64,000 nt of DNA from Telopea speciosissima (taxonomy: Eukaryota > Streptophyta > Magnoliopsida > Proteales > Proteaceae), in assembly GCF_018873765.1 (NCBI RefSeq), contig NC_057920.1:7019307-7083306 (forward strand), read 5' to 3'. Positions 19,969-32,068 of the stretch are shown here, in pieces (position 1 is the first letter of the stretch; each line of letters begins with the position of its first letter). A program made the translations under genes and the position numbers. The notes under the pieces were generated by a model. The model was given only the letters and a program-made list of their open reading frames with translations. It made no database searches and was not told the DNA's origin.

Positions 19969-20662
19969 TTCTGTAATTATTCGATCGCTTCATCATAATC
20001 ATCATCGAGAAAATCGACATATATGCAGCATATGTCCTTTTTCCGTCTCGAATCTGGGGATCACTTGAGAGGATCAATAGCCCGGATCACATTCTAGTTC
20101 CGAATCCGTAGGTCGTTTGAGAGAGGTGAGCCGAATCTATATGTGAGCTGCTCGGCGGAGGAGAACCATTCTCGTACAAGAATGTGATCCCGAACTCGAG
20201 GATCACTAGGAGCAGGAGAGTGTTTTTCTATTTTCTCCATCAAAGAGGAAGCCGAACACCTATTAATCTATCAAAAGATGGGTCTTTCTGTTTCAAGTCG
20301 ACCCCTTTTGTAAATTTTCATCTCATACTTGCAATAGGCAGCATTTCATTTGTTCCTTTTCATTTATCATACTCTGTTTTGAAAGTTTTTCTATTCAAAA
20401 AGATATCTTTTATGAAACTTCAAGTATCAAATGGAACAGAAAAGAAATCAGGGATGCAATGGAGAAACCGTAACTGAACAAAACCAGTTATAAACCATTT
20501 TCTGGTGCCCGATGGACTGATTTAGTTCGGACTTTGGAGGTATATACGGTTCTTCAAGTTTGTTTCAAAGATGTAACTTCGAGGGCTGGACTTATGGAGG
20601 AACTATGGAAGTGTGGGAAAGAAGGGGAAAAAATCCTCTGCACAGTCTTAATATGGCGGTGT
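19969..20662 (+). other. 3' flank of PADRE copy 3
   Basis: Paralogous to 12642-13335 with scattered single-base changes. The poly-A run of copy 2 (about 13070) is replaced by AAAAAGATATC at about 20397. No gene. Confidence 0.5.
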
Positions 20663-20773
20663 ACTGCAGTGCGGATCTGAGAGCTCGACATGTGGAAGAT
20701 GCGACATCCAAAAAACTGTCTTCCATTGGATGAAGCTTCTTCCATGTGTCGAGCTCTCAAGGCTGCATTACTC
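20663..20773. mobile_element. Small fold-back element, unit B copy
   Basis: Same hairpin family as 13336-13430, with GAGAGCTCGACATGTGGAAGA on the left arm and TCTTCCATGTGTCGAGCTCTC on the right arm matching perfectly as inverted repeats. The centre has an extra roughly 17 bp relative to unit A. Confidence 0.7.
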
Positions 20774-21499
20774 CCAAATGTCTATACTATAGAGAATTTT
20801 AATCCGAGAAAGAAGCCTATGAAGAATTGAAATTTTGAAACTCAAAACGACCCTCCAAATGAATCTGTATTAAGGAAAAAGGCATAATCCTCAATTAGCT
20901 TAGGCTTTCTCTGATATAATTTCTAGGACCATATTTTCCGCACCCACACTCAAGGGAGATCGATGGGTTTGGATGATGTCCATGAGTATGGGGATCGGAA
21001 CAGTGGGGTGGGATATCATTGACCATTGGTAGATGAGGAAGGAAAACATTTTAAGACCATTGATGGCTAGCTATACTTTGTGGGTGCAGAAAAACTTTCA
21101 CCAAACTGGTCAAATTTTTTTACGTCAAGTCATAAGAGTGTGTAAAATGACCATTCTGCCCATAGTGAAATCGAAAATCCCATTCAAACCAATGCCATTG
21201 TGTGCACTCTATTACGTGAAAGTTTTCTTCCATCAGTATGAGTAGGGTAATCTCATCCTATAACTATGCACACTAAATGTTTGTTTATTTAGCCACAAGA
21301 TTAGTAAAATCCAAAACCATATCAATAAGTCATCATATCTGTCATGGTTTCGCCTTCTAGGCTTAATGGTATGATTTGTTCAGATTATTTTCTTGTTAAC
21401 AGTTAAATTGACATCACCACTGATATATTAAGTGAGGACTGCTTTTGATTTTGTTGATGCTGCTGACCTAATGAAAATATCAAATTTCCTTTCCCTCTG
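20774..21499. other. Unit B spacer
   Basis: No gene. Paralogous to 13431-14138. Nothing else seen. Confidence 0.45.
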
Positions 21500-21862
21500 T
21501 TAAGAGGTAGGAGATGGAGCGGTACAAAGGAGTGAGACAGGGTGGGGAAAAAGAATAATCGAAGTAGGGGTGGGGGCAGGACAGGGTAGTGATGAGGCTA
21601 AGGAAGGGGAAATAGTAGAAGTGGGGTGTGGGGGCAGTACAAGAGAGATGGGGTGGGGAAGAAAAATAGTAGAGGTGGGGGTGGGGGCAAAACAGGGGAG
21701 TCATGGCCTCATGGGGGTAGGCCAGGGGAGTGTTGGGGTTGGGGAGAAAAAATCGTTGAGGTGGGATATGGGGGCAGAATAGGGGAGTAATGGGTGAGGG
21801 AGTTGAGGAATGGCAGTACAAAGGTAAGAAATTGGGATGGGGAAGAAGACTAGTGGAGGAAG
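21500..21862 (+). repeat. G-rich minisatellite, unit B
   Basis: The unit B copy of the minisatellite at 14139-14500, with the same number of units and point differences. G-runs are kept, so quadruplex potential is shared. Confidence 0.72.
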
Positions 21863-21865
21863 ATG

Positions 21866-22370
21866 TGATACCCAAGAGATGGCATAGTACTGGCCAGTCT
21901 GAGAGATCATTAAGAGGTCCCCACCAAAAGACAGCTTAGTATTATGTGATTTGGGGAATCAGTGAGAGTGTTAGTTCCACATCGGTTGGCGAGAGAGATC
22001 CTGAGCTATTGATAAATAGTAGCCTCCTCTACTTAGTATGACACATTTTAAAGCCTTGAACCCCATTGAGTTAAAACGGACAATATCATGCCAAGAGGGG
22101 GTTAGGTTGTTACAGCAGTGGGCCACAACGGAGACGTTTTGGTCTTAAGGAGAGAGAATATGACATCCAAGAGACAACACAATATTGGCACACTTGAGAG
22201 ATCATTGAGGGGTTCCCACCAAGAGACGGCTTTATACTAGGGAGAGAAATCCTGAACTATTGATAAAGAGTAGCCTCCTCAACTTGGTATGACCTATTTT
22301 AAAGTCGTGAGGTCCATTGGATCAAAACGGATAATATCATACCAAGAGAGAGTTTGGATCGTTACAGGAA
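21866..22370 (+). repeat. Two diverged direct repeats, unit B copy
   Basis: The unit B copy of the pair at 14507-15000. GATACCCAAGAGATGGC begins the first repeat and GACATCCAAGAGACAACAC the second. The GTTCCACATCGGTTGGCGAG LTR-like wording is at about 21971. Between the two, unit B keeps a GGTTGTTACAGCAGTGGGCC piece that unit A lacks. Confidence 0.55.
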
Positions 22371-22554
22371 ATGATGATTTATTGGATTAATAGTTAATAA
22401 ATATTAATCTGATTAATGTTATTTTGGTTTAGATACCTCAAACACAATATGTGAAAAGATGGATACTTTCGTTACAATTGTCATTTATACTTACGATTTT
22501 AAAAGTTTCATTATGATATTACTTCTTCTTCAAACAAGGACCTGGCTCCTGTGT

Positions 22555-22616
22555 CAAAGCACGTCGCCTTGAGTCTGACGTTGCACATGCAGCCGGATTG
22601 CCCGGATGCACATGAT
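22555..22616. mobile_element. Half fold-back element (right arm only), unit B
   Basis: CGCCTTGAGTCTGACG and GCACATGCAGCCGGATTGCCC match the right arm of the element at 15778-15942. The left arm and loop are missing. Confidence 0.65.
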
Positions 22617-23825
22617 CTTTTTCGTGCAAACAACGAGTAGATAGCTTGGGTCGAACTGGCCCCACCTTAGGTCCACTATAGGACCCCATACAGTGGTGCC
22701 GATGACCTCTAAACCAACCTTATGCCCTTTTACCCTTTTGCTTTTGCGGTCTACCCTCCAATACTCATTCGGTCTTTACCACTAAATGCCTTCTTTTCGC
22801 TTTCGTAATTCGTATACCTTTTGGCATTTTGGTTTTCGTTCACATTTGCCACATGTGTGAACTCCGAAGACTGCTTACAATTTCCAATTCGAATCTTGTT
22901 TTTTTTTTTTTCCCATTATAATATCATTCATTCGCAAATGTCTTGCTTTAATGGTCTGTGCTTTTTCGAGTTCCTTAGCTTATGCCAATCATTGAAGTAA
23001 ATGAATAATTTAAGCAGATAAAAAAGTCTTCAAATTGTAAAGAATCATGAATGTGTTTTATTAAGCTAAAAAGCTTTGTATTAATTAATTTCACAAAATT
23101 CAGAATACCTGCCCGGCTGCCCAATTGAAGGGTGGACGGTGGGTCTGGATTATAGGTCTTTAATTAATTAATTAGATCAGACGCTGTCTGCATTAAATCC
23201 TAAAAACTAAAGGTGTTAAATGGTCCGGTTCGGTTTAAATCATTTAATTAAATGATTTTAATTTTGAAATCATAATCAGACTATTTATAAACGATTTCAT
23301 GGTATTAGTTTTCAATGGTTCGATTTGATTTCGGTAAACAGTTTCTATTTGATTTTGGTACATTTATGTACAATTAAGAGTGTTAAACGATCCAATTCAG
23401 CTTAAGTCATTTAATTAAATTATCTCAATTTTAAAACCATAACTGAACTATTTATTAAACGGTTTCATGGTTTTAGTTTAAATGATTCGATTCGATTTCA
23501 GTTTGATTTTGGCACCCTTACTAAAAGCTGATCTCGTAGATGGATCCTTTAGGCTTAAAGAATAACCTGGAATGCAATAAGTTTACTTTTATGAGCACTC
23601 TACCTAGTAAATCATTTCAAAAAGGGTTTGCTAAGTATCAATTTCTTAAGACTAATGGGATTTGCAGATATTTACTAAGAGCTTATTTTCAATTCAACTA
23701 TGAACTCCCCACAACATCATGTTGTCGTGGTCTAATGGAAGAGGGTCGATGGTGCATCTTCTCATGTCCATTCGATGGTTGTGTGCATGATCGTTTATCA
23801 TGCACAACAATGCACAAACTCTCTC
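22617..23825. other. Unit B distal block
   Basis: No gene. Paralogous to 15943-17060. It contains a T run (about 22900-22912) and AAATCATTTAATTAAATGATT-type AT palindromes (about 23236-23260). The last part is the join with unrelated sequence at about 23826. Confidence 0.5.
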
Positions 23826-24560
23826 CCCAATATATTTTATTTTAAAATGAATTGTTATAATCCTAAGTTATTTTTTGGGGTAAAATACCCATACAAGTTT
23901 CCCTTACTTGTATATATTCTTTTCAGGAAATGGAGAATTATTTTCTTCTCACATGAGATTCTTTATTATTTTTTCTCTTTTGTTCAAATGTCAATGTGAG
24001 CCTCATGTGGATGATACCATCCTTTGTACTACCATTGATTTAGCATGAAGATTCCTCCCGGCACACTCTCCCATTCTGCAACTACCAATTGAGGTATGAA
24101 ATGTTTGATCTAGACTCCATTCCTTACAAACCCCCCCCCCCCCCAATGTATCTAATGTTAATGCATCCATTATCCTAATCTATCGCATTTAAAGGTTGAT
24201 AGACTCCTACACTCCTAGTATATCTTTCTATCTGATTACTCTGAAGAGACGTTCTTAATATATTAATGTCATTTTTTCCTCTACTGAACTCATGGATCAA
24301 GGCTATCGTATTAGTCATATTGACTGATAAGTATTAGCAATCATCGTTACATGATACAAATACGGATTGGAAGTATCGACCAAAAAGTTGGTCATATTTT
24401 AATTGACATCTGATACAGGTGCAATCCGTATTGTATCTAACTGGTGGTGTGACCGATAGGGCCATTGATACCAATACTTATACTAATAACCTTAAGTAAA
24501 CTTTCATATACGTATAAAATCTGCAATCAACCACTGATTGAGCTGAATTAAAAAGGTGAT
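23826..24560. other. Spacer between the two duplicated pairs
   Basis: No gene. 23890-24060 resembles 2690-2950. A C run is at about 24130-24144. 24300-24480 holds GTATTAG/GATACAAAT/GATACCAATAC words of a diverged repeat also seen near 3270 and 42300. Confidence 0.45.
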
Positions 24561-25762
24561 CCTTACGTGCATGAAAAAACAAAATCTGACATGAACCTTT
24601 CGATGGCTTCTAGAATAGAGACAATTCCTTCACCCGTAGTCAAGGGATCGAGGGTTTCGGATGTTGTGCAAGGAATGGTGGGGGTATTATTGTCTTCATA
24701 TTATTTATCCTTCCCCATGGTGCTGGAGGAAAACTTTTTCCTTCTAGAATTAGATAAACCTCTCCATTTGTTGCCAAAATCCAGCCAAAGTCAAATTTAG
24801 ATTTGTATTGCTTAAAATCCAAAATCTTCTCCTTTCCTTGAAAAAAGATATTTCTTTGTTGAGTGGCTCCAGGTTTTCCCATTTTCCTCAAGGCTTTCTA
24901 TTTCTATTTTTTACCGTAATTTCCTTGTTTTCTCCATCTAACCCTATCCAAAAATAATGCTAAAAATGGACAAAGATTGTAAGTTCATCTTATCCCATGA
25001 TAAGGGAAATTTAATTACACTTGATTAGGAAGAATGAAAAAGAAGATTTTCTAATCCAACCGTTCATTAAATTTATCTATATTCATTTTTAATGTACATA
25101 TTGACACCCTCAATCATATGGCACACATTCTCTAAAATGTCTCTTCCAACCAATGACTAATTAAAGCATCAAATTATTATAGTAGATCATAGTTAAGCTG
25201 AATGAGCTTCATCCATAAAGCCAAATCCTCATTTCCTTTCCACCTAGATCCGCGTATGTATCACTAAATTAATATATAGATGAAAAATATGCTATAAAAT
25301 TGATCAATGCACATCTCTTGTATAAAAAAACATACATGTTTAACAAAAAAATAAAAAATCATACATTGTTGGATTGAGGATAGCCAAGGTATTCGAATGA
25401 AATATAACTATAAAGAAAATCAGAAGAAAAAAATCAAAAGAAATTTTGAATAAATATAAAATTAAATTTAGAAGACTTGAAGGATATTTCTTCTAAAATA
25501 GGCTTTTCATATCTCGGATCCAGAGTGTAGCTCCATAGAAAAATGGAGCAGATAGCCGACTCCAGCTAAATTCACGATTGTCACCAATAAGAAGGCAAAG
25601 ACTCTCGTACGGTCGTAGATGGGTTTGCGTCGATCCGTTCCGTTATCTTTCTTTCTTCTCCATCAAGCCAATCCTTTTTTTTTGGAATAGGAGAGTTTGA
25701 CCCCTTGGGGTTTTTTTTTATTATTCTTTTGGGTAAATCTTCCAACTTAAAAAAAAATTGTG

Positions 25763-26951
25763 GGGTAAATTACATGCACCCCCAAAGTCAGGAATTTGTT
25801 GTTTGATCCTGTTCTATTCTTCTGAAAAGTGAAAAGCCAAACGGTCTGTGTTAGGGCTGCAATAGGATCGGGATTGGCTGGGCTTTTATGGAATCCTAGC
25901 CCAATCTTTAGTCCCCTTAGCTGAGCTCAGGTCTGACCCGATCTTGATTCAGGGCAAGAAAAATCCAATCCTGACCTGCCCTCAGGGTCGGGCTGAGTTG
26001 ACCCTGATTGACCTTGATCATAGGTAGGGGAAAGAAATGCGTAGACTAGAATGGGCTAGGAGAAAATTATCAATTTTACGTAAAATAACATTGTAGTAAA
26101 ATGTATTATATCACTTATTTTCATCATATATAATATATTATATAAACAAAATGTGAACGACGTTTAAAGTTTATAATATATATATTATATCAATATATAT
26201 TTTATAGTATAACTTAAAACGGGGTCAGGCCGGGCCAGGCTTAGCTTGAGGCCTCAACTCTAACTTAACCCGACCCTGACTCAGGGCTAGAAATTTCCAG
26301 CCCTAACCTGCCCGCAGGGCGAAATATCTTAGCCCTGGCCTTATTCGGGCTCAAGACGGGTTTAAGTCGACAGGGCCAAACTTGCATCCCTAGTCTGTAC
26401 TACAATGTCCATTCTTCATTGCCGCGGGGCATCCATGGAAGCTTCAGTCCTGACATTCTTTGCTCGATGTGGAAGCAATCCAAAGCATAGAATTGTCATT
26501 GAATATAATCCTCAAATAGGTGGTGGTAAAAGGGGCAAAATCTAATACACATTTGGCACTTTAAATTTGATTTTTTGAATTCTAAACGTGTGGGTCGATC
26601 ACGGTAACCTTCGTCAGAGGGTGGTTGGGCCAGGGGATGTCCGCTAGAGATGGTTTGTCTTTTGCAAACTTCGTCGGAGATTGTTTTCTTTTGCAAGATT
26701 CGTTGAAACTGGAATGTAGGTAAAACCCTAAATCGATTTAGGGATTTTTCATTTGGAGGAGAAGAAGGTAAACAAGGGTAAAACTGACCTTAAATTAAGT
26801 CATTGAAGTATAAATGGCAAAACTGTCCTTTTACTTTCAAAACTAACTGTTTACTAATACTGTGAGCCATTAAGGTTTTATTTGTAAATGGTAAAACTTA
26901 GGAGGATGTTTTGTTATTGTTTTAAATATCAGAGGTGCATGTAATTTGCTC
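25763..26951. mobile_element. Mutator-like non-autonomous element in unit C
   Basis: The left end GGGTAAATTACATGCACCCC and the reverse complement of the right end (GCAAATTACATGCACCTC) match, with the same TAAATTACA wording as the 1963-2347 element. Unit D lacks the roughly 1.2 kb: there GCCAATCTCC..ACAAAAG runs directly to ATTTGAGATAGAAGAA. It stands about 450 bp before the ATG of copy 4. No intact gene is inside. No clean target duplication is visible in the A-rich flanks. Confidence 0.6.
25852..26392. mobile_element. hAT-like MITE nested in the Mutator-like element
   Basis: The left end TAGGGCTGCAA and right end TTGCATCCCTA are inverted repeats of the common plant hAT-type end. The flanks GTCTGTGT (25844-25851) and GTCTGTAC (26393-26400) are an 8-bp target duplication with two changes. 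The inside is rich in GGGTCAGG/CCTGACCC words (GGCTGGGCTT, TCAGGGCTAG) with AT repeats near 26100-26210. Non-coding. Confidence 0.75.
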
Positions 26952-26959
26952 AAAAATTT

Positions 26960-27400
26960 GAGATAGAAGAAAAGTAACGAGTAAAGCCGCCAACGCATTT
27001 TCCCGTCATTATACTCATCCGTCAACGCGTGTACTACTTCCACGTCATAGCTGAGGCCTCTTATATTCATTCTTTCACACATCCTTTTCGTCGTGGAAGA
27101 AACCCCGAAAACCGAAATGGCGAAATATCGATTTCGTTAATGAGAGCTTCACTTACGCCACCCCTCTACGATACTCCGACGACTCTGACCCCACCATACC
27201 ATACCATACCATACATACTCGCCCCTCTTCCTTCCAGGTACCCCACACACCTCTTACCTCACCCTTTAAAACCACACATAACCGACTCTCTCTTCATTCC
27301 GACAATCTCTCTCTTTCTCTCTCTGCTTCACTTTCTGAAGTTTTTCTCTCTGTCTCCTTCTCGACGTCTCTCGAAGCACCACTGTTGTTACACTCTGGAG
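26960..27400 (+). promoter_or_regulatory. Promoter and leader of PADRE copy 4
   Basis: ACGCGT is at 27025-27030 and CACGTCATAGCTGAGG at 27041-27056. This is the only copy where the box reads ACGTCA, a stronger bZIP core. A CCATACCATACCATACATAC microrepeat is at about 27192-27215 and TTTAAAA at 27265-27271. The leader is CT-rich and lacks the TCTGAAGACTGAACAAG segment of the other copies. The open frame running in from 27029 through this region is not taken as coding, because the other four copies are not open there. Confidence 0.62.
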
Positions 27401-28003
27401 ATGGGTTCATGCTTCTCCATAGACGCCACGGATTATTCCACAGATCCATCGACGGTGAAAGTCATCTCTGCTAATGGCAATCTCCGTGAGTATCCCATAC
27501 CCGTTACAGTATCGCAGGTCCTTGAAATCGAGACCTCTTCCTGCTTCCTCTGCAATTCCGACTGTCTCTTATTCGACGATTATATTCCCGCGCTCGATTC
27601 CTCTGAAGAACTTCAGGAGGGTCAGATCTACTTCGTCTTCCCCACCAGTCGCCTACAGTATCGCCTCACTGCTCCTGATATGGCCGCGCTAGCTGTGAAG
27701 GCCAGCACCGCGCTTTCTCAGAATTTGAGGAAGAACGGTCGACGGAACAAGAAGATACGAATATCTCCGGTTTTGGAACTGAACAACAACAACAATCAGA
27801 GATTCGGAAATGGTGGGTTTGATGGATATTATGAGTATCATGGGTTTAAGACTTCCACTGACAAATCGAGAATCGGGGTTTCAAGATCTGGGTCATCCAT
27901 TAGGAAATTGCAGAAATATTCTTCCAAACGAACCAAGAAGTTTGGTGTTCGATCGTTTCGAATGAGGTTGAGCACCATTTACGAAGGATCGGTGGAAGAT
28001 TAA
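27401..28003 (+). CDS. PADRE-domain (DUF4228) protein, copy 4
   Basis: A 200-residue intronless PADRE protein. The start at 27401 (GAGATGGG context) matches all paralogues, although the frame is open 124 codons further up. MGSCFS gives a good myristoylation signal and Cys4 a possible palmitoylation site. The sequence goes through VKVISANGNLREYPIPV, SSCFLCNSDCLLFDDY, LQEGQIYFVFPTSR, APDMAALAVKASTALS, a four-Asn run (ELNNNNNQRF, near residue 127) where copy 5 has NNSN, an SSKRTKKFGVRSFRM basic stretch and RLSTIYEG. It shares YFVFP, YSTDPSTVK and KLQKYSSK with copy 5, its duplicate. Confidence 0.93.
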   Translation: MGSCFSIDATDYSTDPSTVKVISANGNLREYPIPVTVSQVLEIETSSCFLCNSDCLLFDDYIPALDSSEELQEGQIYFVFPTSRLQYRLTAPDMAALAVKASTALSQNLRKNGRRNKKIRISPVLELNNNNNQRFGNGGFDGYYEYHGFKTSTDKSRIGVSRSGSSIRKLQKYSSKRTKKFGVRSFRMRLSTIYEGSVED

Positions 28004-28479
28004 TTTTGGGATTTTAATCGATGGGATCAAAATCGAGAAAATCGACATATATATTTTTAGCATATGTCCTTTGTTCTTTGTTTGTTTATTATAATCCTGA
28101 GCTCTGTGGACTTATGGTTCGAGTCCAGAATCTGGAGGTAACTTGAGAGGATCAATTGGATCAGGATTCAGGAGAGTGTTTTACTAATTTCTCCACCACC
28201 AAATATGGAATTTGAGGGGTGGAAGAAAGAACACCTTTTAATCTCTTAAAAGTATTGATTGGTCTTTCTGTTTCAAGTCAGACCCCTTTTGTAAATTATC
28301 ATCAACTCAGATCGATCTTCAATAGAAGAAGCATCTCATTTTGTACATTTTCGTTTTATCATCTTTTATGAAAATTTCATGAAGTTACAATTCATTTGTT
28401 CATTAGCACCTTTCAGCGTTGGAATGGAGAAGCGGCAACTAAAACAAACTTGTGATATTCCTCCATTCTCTATTTCTGT
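28004..28479 (+). other. 3' flank of PADRE copy 4
   Basis: It shares GCATATGTCC, TTTCTGTTTCAAGTCAGACC, CCTTTTGTAAAT and CATCTTTTATGAAA with the other copies, so it is likely 3' UTR. GGTTCGAGTCC at about 28112 resembles a tRNA B box by chance; no tRNA fold was found around it. Confidence 0.5.
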
Positions 28480-28660
28480 GGAAAAAAAGTCGCTCCTACA
28501 CTTATAGCAGGAATGTTCCTGCTACAATGCTAGCAGCCAAGGAAATGGGATAATTCACTTCCTCCTTTGGGTTCGTAAATATTCTTCTAGATTTTAGTAT
28601 TTTCTAAAATACCCTTTATGATTTTATTTCCTTGGCTATCAGACTAAGTAGCAGGAAAGA
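28480..28660. mobile_element. MITE (TTTTGCTGCTAC family) after copy 4
   Basis: It contains CTTATAGCAGGAATGTTCCT, GCTAGCAGCCAAGGAAATGG and the mirror TTATTTCCTTGGCTATCAG, as in the element at 3893-4080. The outer ends are worn. Unit D lacks it at the matching place, so it inserted after the C/D duplication. Confidence 0.6.
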
Positions 28661-31600
28661 GGGATGACCTCCCTGCCCATTGAAATGCAAATTGACACCC
28701 TTTAATGATGCTTTCGCATGTACTCTCATTTGGTTCTGGCCATTTGATTCGGTTTCAATTCAGTTCGAGACAGTCAATATAGAAACAAAAACCAAATCTT
28801 GTTGCTTTCATTCTGTTCACGTTCTTCAAAAATAAACAAGCCATCATTAATTTGGTTTGGCCTGGTTCGGTTTTTAAGTTCAGTTTCAACCAATCTTCTT
28901 CTACTTTTTACCGTATTGCATTCAATCTAGTCATTCAGTATGGTTCGACTCGATATTTCATTCAGCTTAAATTCTTGAAATCATAATTAAACCATTTTAA
29001 TTCTGTTCGACCCAATTCAATTATTAGCCTGTCGTTTTATACAACATTTTGCAAACTTATATTACTAATTAAAGTAGGGGCCACTCTGTTCTTTTTTATT
29101 CTCATTAATGTCCCTCTCTATGCATTGACGTGTTAATTTATCATTTAAGTTCCTCGCTACGTGGCAAACCTATTACCTATTAAACTGTTAAAGTGAGCCC
29201 CCCTCGTCCTTAAAAATCTCTCATATATTGAATTTTATGGGTTCCATCCATGGCAGCCGGCAAAGGCTCTGTTAGGTGACTCTTACTATCAGTAACCTGA
29301 CACCTGGCAAACATATTACCTATTAAAGCAATGACCACTCTAAACAAAGTCTCCCACCCGTAAATAGAAATTTAATTGATATAATGGTAGCTTGTAGGTT
29401 AGTAGATGGAATCATCTTAATCATACATGTAGCAGACACACGTACGGTCAGATGTTATCCGGATTCCATCCATGTTAGCCTGTTAGGTTATGCTCGTACC
29501 TGTAAGCTATATTACCAATTAAACCGAGGCCACTCCTTTATCTATTGAATTTTTAACTGACATTAATGTGGGGATTTGGATCAGCTCCCCCATCTGGGGA
29601 CGCCTGGGGTCAAATCTGGACCCTCTGTGGAGGGTTCAGATCTGTCTCCATGATCTCCGGATGGGGACTTGATCCTGATTCTGTATGTCGTACGTGGTCT
29701 ACAAAACTTAGAAAGTCAAAGAATTTTAGAATTAGAATTTGGGTTCCGCAATTGACTCACATTGACACTACATAGAATCGGACCGCCCAAATTGGATGCG
29801 AATATGAGACCTAATCTAATCTCCTGTTTAGATTCTCAAATCAAATCATTAGAATCTGAAAGTTATTTTATAGGTGTCTCTTCTTTTATTGCATTATTAT
29901 ATAAAATGAAGCCTGAATCCGAATTTCTGCTTCACCAACACACACAAATTATTTAGTACAAAATTAAGCCATTGGATGAGTGTACCAGGCTAGTCAGGCG
30001 TTATCTGTCCCCCGCTATGAGTTTAAAAGAATTCCTTCTCCATTGATAATGTGACCTAATAATTGAATTTTAGGTTACCTTATTCTCCGATCACATGTAT
30101 TATTTCTAGGTCGATCCAGATGCCTACGCTTATGATGATTTCACCCATGGCGTGGGAAATTCAATCCTTAAATATAATGTTTTTCTATTATTGGGGCTGA
30201 GGCTTGTAGAAATTCCAAATATAATCTACCTTTCATGAGTATTCGATTTCGATGATGTTTGATCATATGCTTCCTTCTCCTATATTTTATTTATCATATT
30301 TTAATATTTGACACTAAATTTGAGCTTTCTTTATTCATTGATTTAATTTCTAGTCTTGTAGAACCCTAGCACCATTAATATACTATTTTTTTTAAATGAT
30401 TCTCGATTCAATTTATCCATCAATTAGGGGAATCAATTCTAATGCATTCTGGTGCCATGGTCAACCTCAACAATGGCCACCTGACAGATCAATTAGGACC
30501 CCAATTTCATGCATATATAGGTCACAAGATAAAATAAAATTTTGGATACATTCAAAATATCAAGTTTAATATAAAATAAATAAATGAATGAATGGTTGCA
30601 AGCTAATACAAGTGGGAGGATAAATGATAGAATTTGCTCCGACATTTGACATTTGTTTAGGCCAAATTGTATCATATTTGTTAATGGGTTGGTTTTACCA
30701 AGTCACCTTTCCATGTGACACATTATATGGTCTATTCATGAAGGCTCCCATGGATAGATGGAGAAACCATATGAAGCTTTTTCCAAAATAAAATTAATAC
30801 AAAAAACTAAATTAATATATCATAATGTGATAAATTAACTTGGTGAACTAATCTAGTGTTATAATTAACACAACCAAGGATGACATAAATTCAATGAACT
30901 GATGTATATATTTTAATTTAGATATATACTTGGATACATTAGTCAACATATTGATCATGAATTTGTTAATTAAATCACAAAATAAATCGTATCATGAGCC
31001 CGATAATTAAACCTTTTAAGTATTGAATTGCATTTCCATGAGCAAGTTTCTAGTTTCTCTAATGTAGTCTTGTTTGCAATGATAGAAGATAAAAATTGTA
31101 GGGCTAAGACATTATCTTCATTTAATTTGTTAAGTCAATTCAAATTTTATTATCTTGTCCTTGATATAAAGATTGTCTAGTAAATTTATCATGCTTTGCC
31201 ATGAAATCAATTTTTTTATGCGGAGAGTAATGAAAATGTAACGTGGGAAGAGACAATGAAAGATAAAACATGTAATTAATCAAGTACTAATTCTCATGTT
31301 AAAATGAAATAATAATAAAAAAAAAAGAGATAGAACAAATGACTAAGGGCCACGTTTAATTTGGATTTATTATTTTTTCTAGAAGGTATCTAATGCTTCT
31401 CCTCATGTCCCTACGTTAATGCAATTTTCTTGCTCTCTATGATAAGAGCTTAAAATGATGGTTAAGGATTGACTTGACGTGGCTTTTTTGCTTATTCTCT
31501 TATCATGTTTGTGTCTAGATTTCAATTTGTACCCAAAACAAAAAAAAAAAAGTCTAGATTTTAAGTATATATTACTATATTAGGTATATGTCTACCTGCA

Positions 31601-31778
31601 TTGGACGGTGCAAATTATAAATTATAAAATTCCATAGAGGCTTCTTATCCTTAAATGTTGAGATCAAGGTATCAATATTTTGTCCTTCCTATCATTATGT
31701 TTATAGAATAAGAGCATTTTAAAATATCTCATATCCCTAAAATTATTAATTTTCAATTTTCATTTTATTCCCCCCTTT
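28661..31778. other. Unit C distal spacer
   Basis: No gene supported over about 3.1 kb. It is largely paralogous to 35779-38880 of unit D. It includes TTTGGTT(T)GGCCTGG-type diverged repeats near 28740-29040 and long AT-rich runs near 30760-31350. The short open frames differ between the two units and look non-coding. Confidence 0.5.
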
Positions 31779-31963
31779 AGGGATCGGACACCTCTCCAAT
31801 GAGGAGAGTGCCCTATGAGCATCCAACAGCTGGGCGTATGCCTGCAGTGATGTGTGTCTATACACATCCCTGTGCTCACATAGCCAACTTAATCGTTGGA
31901 TGCCTCATTGGACACTCATTGGATGATCTCATCATTGGAGTGGAGCCCAACGCCTTCTTCGGG
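31779..31963. mobile_element. Probable MITE in unit C
   Basis: This GC-richer block (AGGGATCGGACACC ... GGAGTGGAGCCCAACGCC) is absent at the matching place in unit D. It has internal CTCCAATGAGGAG and ATTGGATG/CATCCAA mirror words and TTGGATGC wording like the element at 54737-54884. Exact ends are uncertain. Confidence 0.45.
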
Positions 31964-32043
31964 GTAGGGGGTGGAGATCATTATTCACTTGGATGATTTT
32001 ATTTACTTTGCACACATGCTTTCTACAACATCTCTACGACATT

Positions 32044-32068
32044 TCTCTCTCTCTCTCTCTCTCTCTCT
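32044..32068 (+). repeat. CT microsatellite
   Basis: About 12 CT repeats at the end of unit C. Confidence 0.9.

Larger units (their letters stand above)
17120..23825 (+). repeat. Segmental tandem duplication, unit B (holds PADRE copy 3)
   Basis: Near-identical to unit A. It lacks the LINE, the 0.6-kb LTR-like block and half of the fold-back element. It has small private changes, for example an extra 17-bp GGATGAAGCTTCTTCCA-type insertion near 20728 and an extra TTCTTAAGACTAATGGG..GCTTATTTTCAA piece at about 23643-23690. The site 17279-17293 is the undisturbed LINE target. Confidence 0.9.
24560..32025 (+). repeat. Segmental duplication, unit C (holds PADRE copy 4)
   Basis: Unit C and unit D (about 32095-38995) share sequence order throughout. 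TTCACCC(G/A)TAGTCAAGGGA is at 24628 / 32109; AAATCCAAAATCTTCT at about 24817 / 32286; then promoter, gene and 3' flank; then TCTGGCCATTTGATT(C/T)GGTTTCAATTCA at 28735 / 35780; AATCGGACCGCCCAAA at about 29777 / 37339; and TTTCATGCA(T/C)AT(A/G)TAGGT at about 30506 / 38131. The two are more diverged than units A and B, so this duplication is older. Confidence 0.82.

Noticed and set aside
27029-27400. N-terminal extension of PADRE copy 4 by 124 codons
   Set aside because: The frame is open but covers the conserved promoter box, TATA-like element and CT-rich leader. The other four copies have stops there, and MGSCFS at 27401 matches them.
28100-28140. Possible tRNA (GGTTCGAGTCC B box)
   Set aside because: No A box at the right distance and no acceptor or anticodon stems. 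The paralogous site in unit D has lost the motif.
31799-31996. 65-codon open frame in unit C
   Set aside because: It lies inside a probable MITE absent from unit D; the translation resembles no family.
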